NCBI GenBank assembly: GCA_002104905.1
Contig: MCFE01000175.1
Span: 1-64,000, forward strand
Direction of reading: 5' to 3'
Source of the DNA: Basidiobolus meristosporus CBS 931.73
Taxonomy: Eukaryota > Basidiobolomycota > Basidiobolomycetes > Basidiobolales > Basidiobolaceae
Length of the DNA stretch: 64,000 nucleotides
Within the stretch, counting starts at the first letter, position 1. Every line of letters starts with the position of its first letter. Of the stretch, positions 44,088 to 53,520 are shown in pieces. Below the pieces are notes generated by a model, which saw only the letters and a program-made list of their open reading frames with translations, ran no database searches and was not told the origin of the DNA. The translations under genes and the position numbers were made by a program.

Positions 44088-44487
44088 TTCGTTGCCGATG
44101 GCGTCTGCTACGTTGGACTGAACGAATTTCTCACTCGTGATCTTTCAGAAGTGACTACCTTGGTGTCGAGGTTCGCGTCACCCCTGCCCGCACCGAAATG
44201 CTGCGAAGCGTTATGATGGGCGTGGTCTTTGCGCTGTTGCTCAATGGAAGGCTGTCTGTTACAGGTTGCTCGCCAGTCTTGCTGCTAGTCATGCTGCCCA
44301 TTGGGTTCTCCGTTTTGCAACGGAGTTCAGTCAGGCGCCAAGGGTTGTGAAGTCGTCGCCGATAAACTTCGCGCCGCCCATGCTTAAGTCGTCAAATTCA
44401 CCGACCGCTTCATGATCCACTCGAGCCAGTCCGTTCGTGATTACCTTGATAGTGCCGTCTGTCATGTCCTTTGTCAAGGAGTTGTTC
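44088..44487 (+). pseudogene. Decayed copy of ribosomal protein uS3 (RPS3)
   Basis: Translating across frames reveals uS3 in order. FVADGVCYVGLNEFLTRDLSE (44088-44150) is followed after a small frameshift by YLGVEVRVTPARTE (about 44156-44200). A deletion removes about 40 residues (the KH-domain core). Next come RGLCAVAQWKAVCYRLLASL..WVLRFATE (from 44221), [17 protein letters not shown], a TAA in frame near 44386, and KFTDRFMIHSSQSVRDYLDSAVCHVL (to about 44480). Eukaryotic uS3 has [70 protein letters not shown] and KFTDGFMIHSGQP(V) at these places. Frameshifts, a deletion and a stop make it non-functional. A functional gene must lie elsewhere. Confidence 0.9.
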
Positions 44488-45194
44488 TACAACCTACCTC
44501 TTTGATAGAAATAGAAGCCAACCCACACCTCATATATTAATGGAATAAATCTTTACGCATGCATCATAGCCAATCACTGTACTCCGCTTGATGGTAATAT
44601 CGTGGCATGGTAGCTTGTTTGATTGTGTCAACACTGTTAATCCATTGTAAGAGAGCAAATAATCGTGTTGTCACCGATTCTTCATTTATTTAGGTTCACG
44701 TGTTGCTTCTCTGGAAATTCCACCTTTTCGTTGTTTTTTTAACCCAAACCCTAACCCACCATACACCAATTCAAAATGATCCATTGCAATTTCAGGATCC
44801 CTGAGAAATAACATCAAGAACTTAGGGTAGGGTTCACTAAACTTGCAACTCTCAATATCTCAAGTAGTAGCTACTTGGCAGACAAGCAAATATATTTTCC
44901 AGAAGGAGACTAGGCCAACTAGCATTTGTACCAAACTTGATAATCAGCTAATCAGTGCTTCCATCAAAAATTGCCACTAAAAATTTGAAAGAAACACATA
45001 AGCTGAATGCCAACAAAATACCACTAGAATACTAGTAGGGTGCCAGCAGATAATCAGATGAACTCCAAACTTGAGATTTCTCATAGGGAATACCTCAAGA
45101 AATTGATGATAACTTACAGGCCTTGACTAATTCTGAGAGCTGGTCAATAGTTTGCATCTGAATCCTAAATAACATCCACCTGATATAAGTTCTG
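44488..45194. other. Transition into the CpG-poor transposon block
   Basis: No gene. AACCCAAACCCTAACCCACC (44741-44760) and CTTAGGGTAGGGTTC (about 44822-44836) are short telomere-like motifs in opposite orientation. From about 44.8 kb the sequence is AT-rich and resembles decayed LTR DNA. Confidence 0.4.
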
Positions 45195-45310
45195 TGGTTG
45201 TACTAAATATTCACCAAACTTAGATGCTTAAGTCATTGTCTACACATCTTGGAAATACGGCCAAATTTCTATTCAGAATTTACTTGGAAAATATTTAGGA
45301 AGGTCTAAAG
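45195..45310 (+). repeat. Diverged copia-family LTR fragment
   Basis: TGTACTAAATATTCACCAAACTTAG, then GAATTTACTTGGAAAATATTTAGG, follow the order of the family LTR start but are much more diverged than the LTRs that abut it on the right, so this is an older insertion. Confidence 0.5.
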
Positions 45311-45613
45311 TGTTGTAAAAATTTGCAATTCCACCTAAATATTCACCTAACTTGGTCACTAAGATTATTACATTCAAATCCTAGAGAATACTGACCAAAT
45401 TCCTTGTTGGGATTTGCTTGGAATATTTACCCAGAACATGAAAGTTAGATAAGTTGTCCAAACTGTTGTAAAAATTTGTATTTCCACCTAAATATTCACC
45501 TAACTTAGTCACTTAGATCATCACCTTCAAATCCTAGAGAGTACTGGCCAAAATTCCTTGTTGGGATTTACTTAGAATATTTTCACCTAAATACCAGGTA
45601 CCCAGAACATGAA
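45311..45613 (+). repeat. Two head-to-tail partial copia LTRs, plus orientation
   Basis: Two LTR starts, TGTTGTAAAAATTTG at 45311 and again at 45464, each continue through CACCTAACTT..TCAAATCCTAGAGA..GGATTT for about 150 bp. The first stops near 45463 at GTTGTCCAAAC, and the second at about 45613 after CCCAGAACATGAAAA. Both are truncated. They face the opposite way to the copia element that follows on the right. Confidence 0.75.
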
Positions 45614-45615
45614 AA

Positions 45616-46463
45616 TCAAAAAATATCAGTTATTGATCTGTTAGCATGTTTGGCTACTTCATTTTGCTGTGGGGAGTATAGTACAGTAGTCTCTTGCTTT
45701 ATCCCATGAATTTTGCAGAAGTGGATGAACAGTTTTGATGTATATTCTCCACCATTGTCAGAGTGTATTTTCTTGATTTTTTCACCAGCTTCTCTCTCTA
45801 CCATGGCTTTGAACTCCCTGAACTTAGACAGAGCTTCTTCCTTTCTCTCCATGAAGTAGACCCATGTGTATCTTGTATAATCATCAACAAAGGTGATTAC
45901 ATACTTCATCTCACCTGAGGATAAATTTTGCATAGGTCCACACAGATCTGAGTGAATTAGATCTAATTTTTTCTTAGTTTTGATCAACCAGATCTCTTGA
46001 ATGGTTGTCTGGCTTGTCTCCCATATATACAGGCTTCAAAGTGCTCCAAATTAGCTGGGGGATCAATTTTTACTCCAGAAATTAGGTGATCTTTGATTAT
46101 TTTGCACAAATAATCAAAATTGGTGTGCCCAAATCTCCTGTGCCAAAGCATTGGTGTTTCTGCATTTAAGTTACTTATATTGGCTTCCAAATATGATGGA
46201 ATATAAGTCAACTTGTATAGGTTCTGATCTCTGGTACCTGAAGCAACATGGGCATCATTTTGATCAGTGATTTTGCATCCGGAATTGTCAAAGCTGAAAC
46301 TGAGTCCTTCTGCAGTGGCCTTGCTTACAGGTAGTGGGTTCTTGGCTATTTCTAGTACATAGAGTACTTCTTTAAAGGTCAGTGTATGACTTCCTTCACT
46401 GCTTCTTAGGTTTACTTGGATAGCTCCTTCTCCCACTGCATCCAGTGTTTTATTGTCACCCAT
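45616..46463 (-). pseudogene. Copia pol fragment: GAG-pre-integrase and integrase core
   Basis: 46463-45984 carries the post-protease region and the GAG-pre-integrase domain (LWHRRFGHTNFDYL, then the EACIYGRQARQPF finger-like end). 45987-45616, in the next frame, carries the integrase core: LDLIHSDLCGPM, ITFVDDYTRYTWVYFM (first catalytic Asp region), KKIHSDNGGEYTS (second Asp) and YSPQQNEVAKHANR, where the third catalytic Glu should be in 'NGVAER'; here the Glu-Val-Ala-Lys context is altered. A frameshift separates the two pieces. Confidence 0.85.
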
Positions 46464-46659
46464 GAAAACCTTCTTAATTGGAATATCTTGATATTTGGTA
46501 AAAAGTTCTTTTCAGTGCGTAAAGTGTTGAGATGCTCCAGAGTCAATATACCACATCTAAGAATCCTTGTTTGTGATCATTTTCAGTCATATGAATAGTC
46601 TATCTTCAGTTGTTGCATCATTTCCATATTCAGGCTTTTTCTGCTGACTATCTTTCTTT

Positions 46660-47400
46660 TTGAAGCATTGGTCTGATGTGTGTCCTTTCCTTTTGCAGTA
46701 CTTGCAAAACAGGTTGCTGTTGCCTTTTTAGGGTCTTGGGTACCTCCTTTGTTGGTTATCACTGCTTATTAAAGCATTTTCCTCTTCCTTCTTATTGGCA
46801 CTTGATTTTCTTAATACTTCATCCAGGAGCCTTTTATATACATAATTTAAGGTCAAATCTTCAGTTCTGGACTCTAGGGCGGATACAAGACCCTGAAACT
46901 CATCTGTCAGGCTATTCAGGATGGTAACTATCACATCCCCATTAGTAGTTGGTACACCCACAGATTCCGTTTTGTATACCAGCAAGGTAGTTCAGTTAAT
47001 TAGATTTTTCATTTCTTCTCCTGGCAGCATCTTTGTAGTAAAGAATTTTTGTCTCAGATACATTTTCTTGGCAGCCAAACATGACTGGTAGGTGTCTTCT
47101 AATGCCTTCCAGGCATTCTTTGCCATTATTGCTCTTGAGCATTGAATTAGCAATTTGTCTCTAACATTAAGGCAAATGCAGTTGGGGGCACTTTGTTCTT
47201 TCTTCTGGTACTTTAAGGCTTCCTCTCCCATGCTTTTAGGAGGGCACTCTTGTCCCATGACAATATCCCAAAGGCCTCTTTCTTGTAGTAGCATCTTCAT
47301 CTTCACCTTACACACTTGGTAGTTAGATCCATCCAACTTTTCAGCAGAGGGAAAAATTCCAGTAGTAGCAGTAGTAGACATTGCAGAGAGTGACAGCTTG
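46660..47400 (-). pseudogene. Copia gag with intact CCHC knuckle, broken by frameshifts
   Basis: In element orientation: LDGSNYQVCKVKMKMLLQERGLWDIV, ALEDTYQSCLAAKKMYLRQKFFTTKMLPGEEMKNLIN, then after a frame change SVGVPTTNGDVIVTILNSL and VSALESRTEDLTLNYVYKRLLDE. A zinc knuckle CKYCKRKGHTSDQC follows (about 46718-46670). In element D the corresponding knuckle has lost its first Cys. The gag is otherwise the best consensus source in the window. Confidence 0.85.
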
Positions 47401-47412
47401 GGGCTCATAGCC

Positions 47413-47760
47413 AGTTGTAAGAGTCTTGGAGATATTGGAAGTGATTGGGAGGACAAGTAGGTTATATGGTTTTCACTGAATGATTCATTGAATGTAGAAG
47501 TAGTATTTATACTTTTACATGGTCTTGGCATAAAAACATGTAGAATAGATTAAGGAAGATCCCAAGAATATGTGTGCAAAGTTTGGGGCTGTTTGGATAA
47601 CTTTGAGAATTTTCATGTTTTGGGTACCTGGTATTTTGGTGAAAACATTCTAAGTAAATCCCAACAAAGAATTTGGTCAGTATTCTCTAGGATATGAAGG
47701 TAATGATCTAAGTGACTAAGTTAGGTGAGCATTTAGGTGGAAATACAAACTTTTACAACA
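47413..47760 (-). repeat. Copia LTR of element A (348 bp)
   Basis: Starts TGTTGTAAAAGTTTG at 47760 (element orientation) and ends CTTACAACT at 47413, with a single change from the expected TTACAACA. The primer site follows as GGCTATGAGCCCCAAG. Confidence 0.85.
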
Positions 47761-48327
47761 GTTCTTTCTTCTGGTACTTTCAGCCTTGCTCTCCCACATT
47801 TTTAGGAGGGCATTCTTCTCCCATGACAATGACCCAAAGGCCTCTTTTGTGTAGCAGTATCCTCATCTTCACCTTCCACACTTGGTAGTTAGATCCATCC
47901 AACTTTTCAGCAAAGGAAAAAGTCCCATTAATGGCAGTAGTTAACATTGCAGAGTGTGACTGCTTGGGGCTCATAACCTGCTGTAAAAGTCTTGGAGATG
48001 TTAGAAGTGATTTGGCAGGATACATATATTGTGCAGTTTTCACTTAATGCATTATTCAATGTAAAAATAGTATTTATACTGTGACATGGTCTTGGCATAA
48101 CAAACATGTAAAATAGATTAGGGATGGTCCCAAGAACATGTGGGCAAATTTGGGGCAGTTTGGGCAACTCTGAGAATTTTCATGCTCTGGGTACCTGGTA
48201 TTTTGGTGAAAACATTCCAAGTAAATCCCAACAAGATATTTGGTCAGTATTTGCTAGGTTTTGAAGGTAATGATCTAAGTGACTCAGTTAGGTGAGTTTT
48301 TAGGTGGAATTACAAATTTTTACAACA
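47761..48327 (-). mobile_element. Copia-family element B remnant: LTR and start of gag
   Basis: The LTR is 48327-47979 (349 bp, TGTTGTAAAAATTTG...TTTTACAGCA). The primer site GGTTATGAGCCCCAAG is at 47978-47963, and about 200 bp of gag (KLDGSNYQVWKVKMRILLHKRGLW, ECPPK) run to 47761, where element A interrupts it. The part downstream of gag is not found in the window. Confidence 0.8.
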
Positions 48328-48699
48328 TAATCTACTTGTTCTCCCAACCACTTCTAATATCTAAAGACTCTTATGACATTATCCACCTAACTTGGTCACT
48401 TAGATCATTACCTTCAAATCCTAGAGAATACTGACCAAGCTTCTTGTGGGGATCTAATTAGAATATTTGCACTAAAATATCAGGTACCCAAAACATGAAA
48501 ATTCTCAAAGTTGTCCAAACAGCCCCTAATCTTGAACCAATGCTCTTGGGACCTTCCTGAATCTACTCAACATGCTTGTTATGCCAAGACTATGTATATG
48601 TATAGATACTACCTTTACATTGTACAAGTCATCAGGTGAAAACCTCATAAGCTACTTGTCCTCCCAATCACTTCCATTATCTCCAAGACTATTGCAACA
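48328..48699 (+). repeat. Copia LTR fragments, plus orientation (old LTR end plus LTR of element C)
   Basis: 48328-48375 is the last about 48 bp of one plus-oriented LTR (CTACTTGTTCTCCCAACCACTTC to TCTTATGACA). From about 48376 a second LTR, missing its first about 40 bp, runs to ATTGCAACA at 48699. The PBS GGTTATGAGCCCCAAG at 48700-48715 follows, marking it as the 5' LTR of element C. Confidence 0.75.
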
Positions 48700-50745
48700 G
48701 GTTATGAGCCCCAAGTGGTCACCCTCTGCAATGACTACTAATGCTACTACTGGAATTTCCCCTCTGCTAAGAAGTTGGATGGATTCAACTACCAATTGTG
48801 GAAGGTGGAGATGAAGATGCTACAGAAGAAAGAGGGCTTTGGGATATTGTCATGGGATAAGAGTGCTCTCCTAAAAGCATGGGAGAGAAAACCTTGAAGT
48901 GCCAGAAGAAAGAATAAAGTGCTTTTAACTGCATTTGCCTTAATGCTAAAGACAAATGGCTAATTGATGTGCAAGAGCAAAAACAGCAAAGAATGCCTGA
49001 AAGGCATTAGAAGTTGCCTACCAGTTATGCTCAGCTGCTAAGAAAATGTATCTTGAACAAAAAATATATACTATGAAGTTGCTGCCAGGAGAAGAAATGA
49101 AAAATCTAATCAACAGAATTACCCCGCTAGTAGATCAGATGGAATATGTGGGCATACCAGCTACTGATGCAGATGTGATAGTTGCCATCCTGAATAGCCT
49201 GACACACAGGTTTCAGGGCATTTTGTCAGCCCTAGAGTTTGGAACTGAAGATTTGACCATAATTATCCATATTGAAGGCTCCTGAATGAAGAATTAAGAA
49301 AATCAAGTGCCAATAAGGAGGAAGAAGAATGTGCTTTACTAAGCAACAATAACTAACAAAGGAAGAACCCAAGACTGTTTAAAGGCAATGGCAACCTGCT
49401 TTGCATCTACTGCAAAAGCAAAGGACCTATATCTGACTGGAACCTCAAAAAGAGAGGTTGCAAGCAGAAAAAACCTGAATAAAGAAGTGCTGCAATAACT
49501 GAACATATACTATTTATATCTGTACCTAATATAACCACAAACAAAAATTATCACATGTGGTACATTGACTCTGGAGCATCTCAACACTTGAAACACCACA
49601 AAGAACTTTTTACACAAGACCAAGAAGCTTCAATCAACAAGGTTCTCAGGGGTGACAATAAAACACTTGATGCAGTAGGAGAAGGAACTATCCATGTAAA
49701 CCTTAGAAGCAGTGAAGGAAGCCATACACTGACCTTTAAAGAAGTATTTTAGTACCAGAAATAGCCAAAAATAAGCTATCTGTAAGCAAGGCCACTGCAG
49801 AAGGACTTGGCTTTAGCTTTGACAATTCTGGAGGCAGGATCACCAACCAAAATGGTACCCATATTGCATTGGGCATTAGTGATCAGAATCTATACAAGTT
49901 GGCTTATACTCCATCATTTCTGCAAGCCAATATAAGCAAGTTAAATGAAGAAACAACAATGCTCTGGCACTGGAAGTTTGGACACATCAATGTAGATTAT
50001 TTGCACAAAATGATCCAAGATCAGCTATTTTACAGGGTAGAAATTGGTATCCCAGCTAGTTTGGAGCACTGTGAAGCCTGCATATGTGGGAAACAAGCCA
50101 GTCAGCTGCTCAAGAGCTCTGGGTTGTTCAAAGCTAAGAAAAATTAGATCTATTTCACTCAGATCTGTGTGGACCTATGCAAAATGTATCCTTTGGCAAG
50201 ATGAAATATATGATCAACTTATTGCTGACTGTACAAGATACATGTGGGTCTACTTCATGGAGAGAAAGGAAGAAGCTCTGTCTAGGCTCAGGTAGCTTAA
50301 AGCCATGGTGGAGAGAGAAACCAGTGAAAAAATCTGGAAAATACGCTCTGACAATGATGGAGAATATATCTGAAACTCTTCATCCACTTCTGCAAGGTTT
50401 ATGGAATAAAGCAAGAGACTACAGTACCATTCTCCCCCCTGCAAAATGGAGTAGTAGAATGTGCAAACCGGTCAATAATTGATATGACAAGATCTATGAT
50501 CAATAATCAAAAATTCCCCTGTGATTATTGGACAGAATCAGTTGCCACAGCTGTATACCTTAAGAACAGGAGTTATAGCAAAATGCTTGGTTAATATACT
50601 CCATCTGAACCATGGTATGGATATGCACCAAGTGCAGAGCATCTAAGTATAGCTTGGTGTACAGCATAAGCCAGGATACTGCCTGGAAATCTGTCAAAAC
50701 ATGATCCAAAAGTGTAAAATGCATATTTTTGGGCTACTACAATAC
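48700..50745 (+). mobile_element. Copia-family element C internal region: gag, protease, integrase
   Basis: Primer site at 48700, then gag in several frames (about 48760-49480). Protease MWYIDSGASQHLKHHK begins at about 49555, GAG-pre-integrase LWHWKFGHINVDYLHKM at about 49960, and the integrase core fragments end with a WTESVATAVYLKNRS-type segment near 50580 and a 'YGYAPSAEHL' segment near 50620. It is interrupted at 50745 by the LTR of element D before RT. There are many frameshifts, so it is inactive. Confidence 0.85.
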
Positions 50746-51829
50746 TGTTGTAAATATTTGTAATTCCACCTGAAAGTTCACCTAACTTAGTCACTGAGAT
50801 CACCACCTTCAAATCCTAGAGAATACTGAACAAGTTCCTTGTTTGGATTTACTTAGAATATTTTCACCAAAATACCAGGTATCCAAAACATGAAAATTCT
50901 CAGAGTTGTCCAAATGGCCGCAAACTTTGCCCACATATTCTTGGGACCTTCCTTAGCCTATTCTACGTGTTTGTAATGCCATGAATATGTAAAAGTATAA
51001 GTACTACTTTTACATTCAATAAATCATTAAGTGAAAACCACATAATAGACTTGTTCCGTTGGATAGTGCCACTTTGAGCCATTAGTGCCAAATGATGCCA
51101 TAGTGTGCCAGGGAGGCCAAGTGAGCTCATACCTGGCCACAGAGTGTGGAACATAGCTCTACATCTTTATGTAAAGCAGCCCCTGTGTTTCACCCATTGC
51201 GCTGGAGAAAATCCATTTTTTGACCTTTTTTTTTTAGATCAATGTTGTGCAGGATGTGTAAGAGCATAAAAGGACTGAAGATATGCATCTGATACTCAAT
51301 ACCCATGGCACTCTGAATCTAGCTCCTGTGGCCTGTAACATGTCCCAAAAATGCATGGCACTATCTTGGTCCACTGGTACTATCTGGCACTATAAGTGCT
51401 TTGTATTGGTCTTACTTTGTGCTAAAAATTAAATATAGTGCCAGATAGTACCAGTGGACCAAGATAGTGCCATGCATTTTTGGGACATGTTACAGGCCAC
51501 AGGAGCTAGATTCAGAGTGCCATGGGTATTGAGTACCAGATGCATGTCTTCAGTGCTCCTGTACTCTTACACACCTTGAACTACATTGATCTACAAAAAG
51601 GTCAAAAATTGGACTCTCTCCTACGCAATGGTTGAAACACAGGGGCTACTTTGCATGAAGATGCAGAACTATGTTTCATACTCTGTGGCCAAGTATAGGT
51701 TCACTTGGCTGCTCTGGCACACTATGGCTTCATTTGGCATTCATGGCTGAATGTGGCACTATCCAACAGAACAAGTCTAATATACTGGTCCTCCTAATCA
51801 CTTCCTATATCTCCAAGACTCTTACAACA
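50746..51829 (+). repeat. Copia LTR of element D, split by the foldback insertion
   Basis: Starts TGTTGTAAATATTTG at 50746 and ends CTTACAACA at 51829. Removing the foldback element with one copy of its target duplication (735 bp) leaves exactly 349 bp, the length of the uninterrupted LTRs at 3549-3897 and 47979-48327. Confidence 0.9.
51048..51777. mobile_element. Foldback non-autonomous element, copy 2, with perfect 5-bp target duplication
   Basis: 730 bp. It starts GACTTGTTCCGTTGG and ends CCAACAGAACAAGTC. The arms of about 345 bp are inverted repeats around a loop of about 39 bp (about 51395-51433). TAATA flanks it on both sides (51043-51047 and 51778-51782). The intact LTR elsewhere shows the uninterrupted target. 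It is related to copy 1 at 2270-3001 over its whole length. No transposase ORF is present; the short ORFs in the arms are mirror images. Confidence 0.9.
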
Positions 51830-53520
51830 AGTTATCAGCCTCAAGCTGTCACTCTCTGCAATATCTACTACTGCTATTACAGGAATTTTTTTCCTCTGCT
51901 GAAAAGTTGGATGGATCTAGCTGCCAAGTGTGGAAGGTGAAGATGAAGATGCTGCTACAAGAAAGAGGCCTTTGGGATATTGTCATGGGAGAAGAATGCC
52001 CTCCTAAAAATGTGGCAGAGAAAGCCTTAAAGTACCAGAAGAAAGAACAAAGTGTCTTTAACTGCATTTGTCTTAATGTTAGAGACAAATTGCTAATTCA
52101 ATACTCAAGAGCAAAAACAGCAAAGAATACCTGGAAGGCATTAGAAGACACCTACCAGTCATGTTTGGCTGCCAAGAAAATGTATCTGAGACAAAAAATC
52201 TTTACTACAAAGATGCTGCCAGGAGAAGAAATGAAAAATCTAATTAACAGAATTACCCTGCTGGTAGATGAAATGGAATTTGTGGGTGTACCAACTACTG
52301 ATCAAGATGTGATAGTTACCATCCTGAAAAGCCTGACCAATGAGCCTCAGGGCCTTGAATCAGCCCTAGAGTCCAGAACTGAAGATTTGACCTTAAATTA
52401 CATATATGGAAGGCTCCTGGATGAAGAATTGAGAAAATCAAGTGCCAATAAGAAGGAAGAAGAAAATGCTTTAATAAGCAATGATAACCAACAAAGGAGG
52501 TACCCAAGACCCTACAAAGACAACAGCAACCTGTTTGGCAATTACTGCAAAAGGAAAGGATACACATCAAACTGGTGTTTCAAAAAGAGAGATAAACAGC
52601 AAAAGAAGCCTGAATATGGAAATGCTGCAACAACTGAAGATAGACTATTCATATATGCACTAAGTATGACCACAAACAAATATTCTTAGATGTGGTACAT
52701 TGACTCTGGAGCATCTCAGCACTTTACATACCAAAAAGAACCTTTTACCCAATATCAAGAAATTCCAATTTGGAAGGTTTTCATGGGTGACAATAGAACA
52801 CTTGATGCAGTGGGAGAAGAAACTATCTAAGTAAACCTAATAAGCGGTGAAGGAAGCCATACACTGACCTTTAAAGGAGTGCTATATGTACTAGAAATAG
52901 CCTAGAATCTACTGTCTGTATGCAAGGCTACAGCAGAAGGACTCAGCTTCAGCTTTGACAATTCTGGATGCAATATCACTGATCAAAATGGTGCCCATAT
53001 TGCTTAGGGTATCAGAGATCAGAATCTATGCAATTTGACATATATTCCATCATATTTGGAAGCCAATATAAGTAACCTGAGTCAAAACACTAATGCTTTG
53101 GCACAGGAGATTTAGGCACCTCAATTTTGATTATTTGCACAAAATGATCAAAGATCAGCTAATTTCTGGATTAAATATTGATCCCCATCTAGTCTGGAGT
53201 ACTGTGAGCCCTGCATATATGAGAAACAAGCCTGACAGCTGCTCAAGACCTCTGGGTCAATCAAAACTAAGAAAAAATTAGATCTAATTCACACATATCT
53301 GTGTGGACCTATACAAAATTTATCTTTAGGCAGGATGATGTATTTAATCACCTTTTTTGATGATTATACAAGATACACAAGGTCTACTTCATGGAGAGAA
53401 AGGAAGAAGCTCTGTCTAAGTTCAGTGAATTTACAGCCATGGTAGAGAGAGAAGCTGGTGAAATAATCAAGAAAATATGCTCCAACAATGGTGGAGAGTA
53501 TACCTCTTGAATAACTGCAA
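51830..53520 (+). mobile_element. Copia-family element D internal region: gag, protease, GAG-pre-integrase
   Basis: Primer site AGTTATCAGCCTCAAG (two changes from consensus) at 51830, gag to 52689, then in the same frame after one TAG the protease start MWYIDSGASQH (52690). A truncated pre-integrase region (about 53080-53270) and a short integrase piece ending near 53520 follow. No RT or RNase H and no 3' LTR are seen before unrelated repeats begin. Confidence 0.8.
51907..52689 (+). pseudogene. Copia gag, longest open copy (about 260 codons), lacks its start
   Basis: The open frame runs from LDG/MDGSSCQVWKVKMKMLLQERGLW through the UBN2 region (ALEDTYQSC, LPGEEMKNLINRIT) to a basic C-terminus with a damaged knuckle: GNYCKRKGYTSNWC, where the first Cys of CCHC is Gly-Asn and His is Tyr. 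The first codon of the open frame is TTG, and the true gag start, upstream near 51850, is in another frame. A TAG follows NKYS, and the protease continues in frame. Confidence 0.75.

Larger units (their letters stand above)
45614..47760 (-). mobile_element. Copia-family element A, partial: 5' LTR, gag, protease, integrase
   Basis: Read leftwards: LTR 47760-47413, primer site, UBN2-type gag (about 47390-46660), protease motif DSGASQH (about 46530), GAG-pre-integrase, and integrase core ending near 45616 where it is cut. RT and RNase H are missing. Stops and frameshifts divide the coding region (pieces at 45616-45987, 45984-46463, 46728-46985 and 46992-47531). Its outer LTR end at 47760 directly abuts gag sequence of element B, so A inserted into B. 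Confidence 0.85.
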
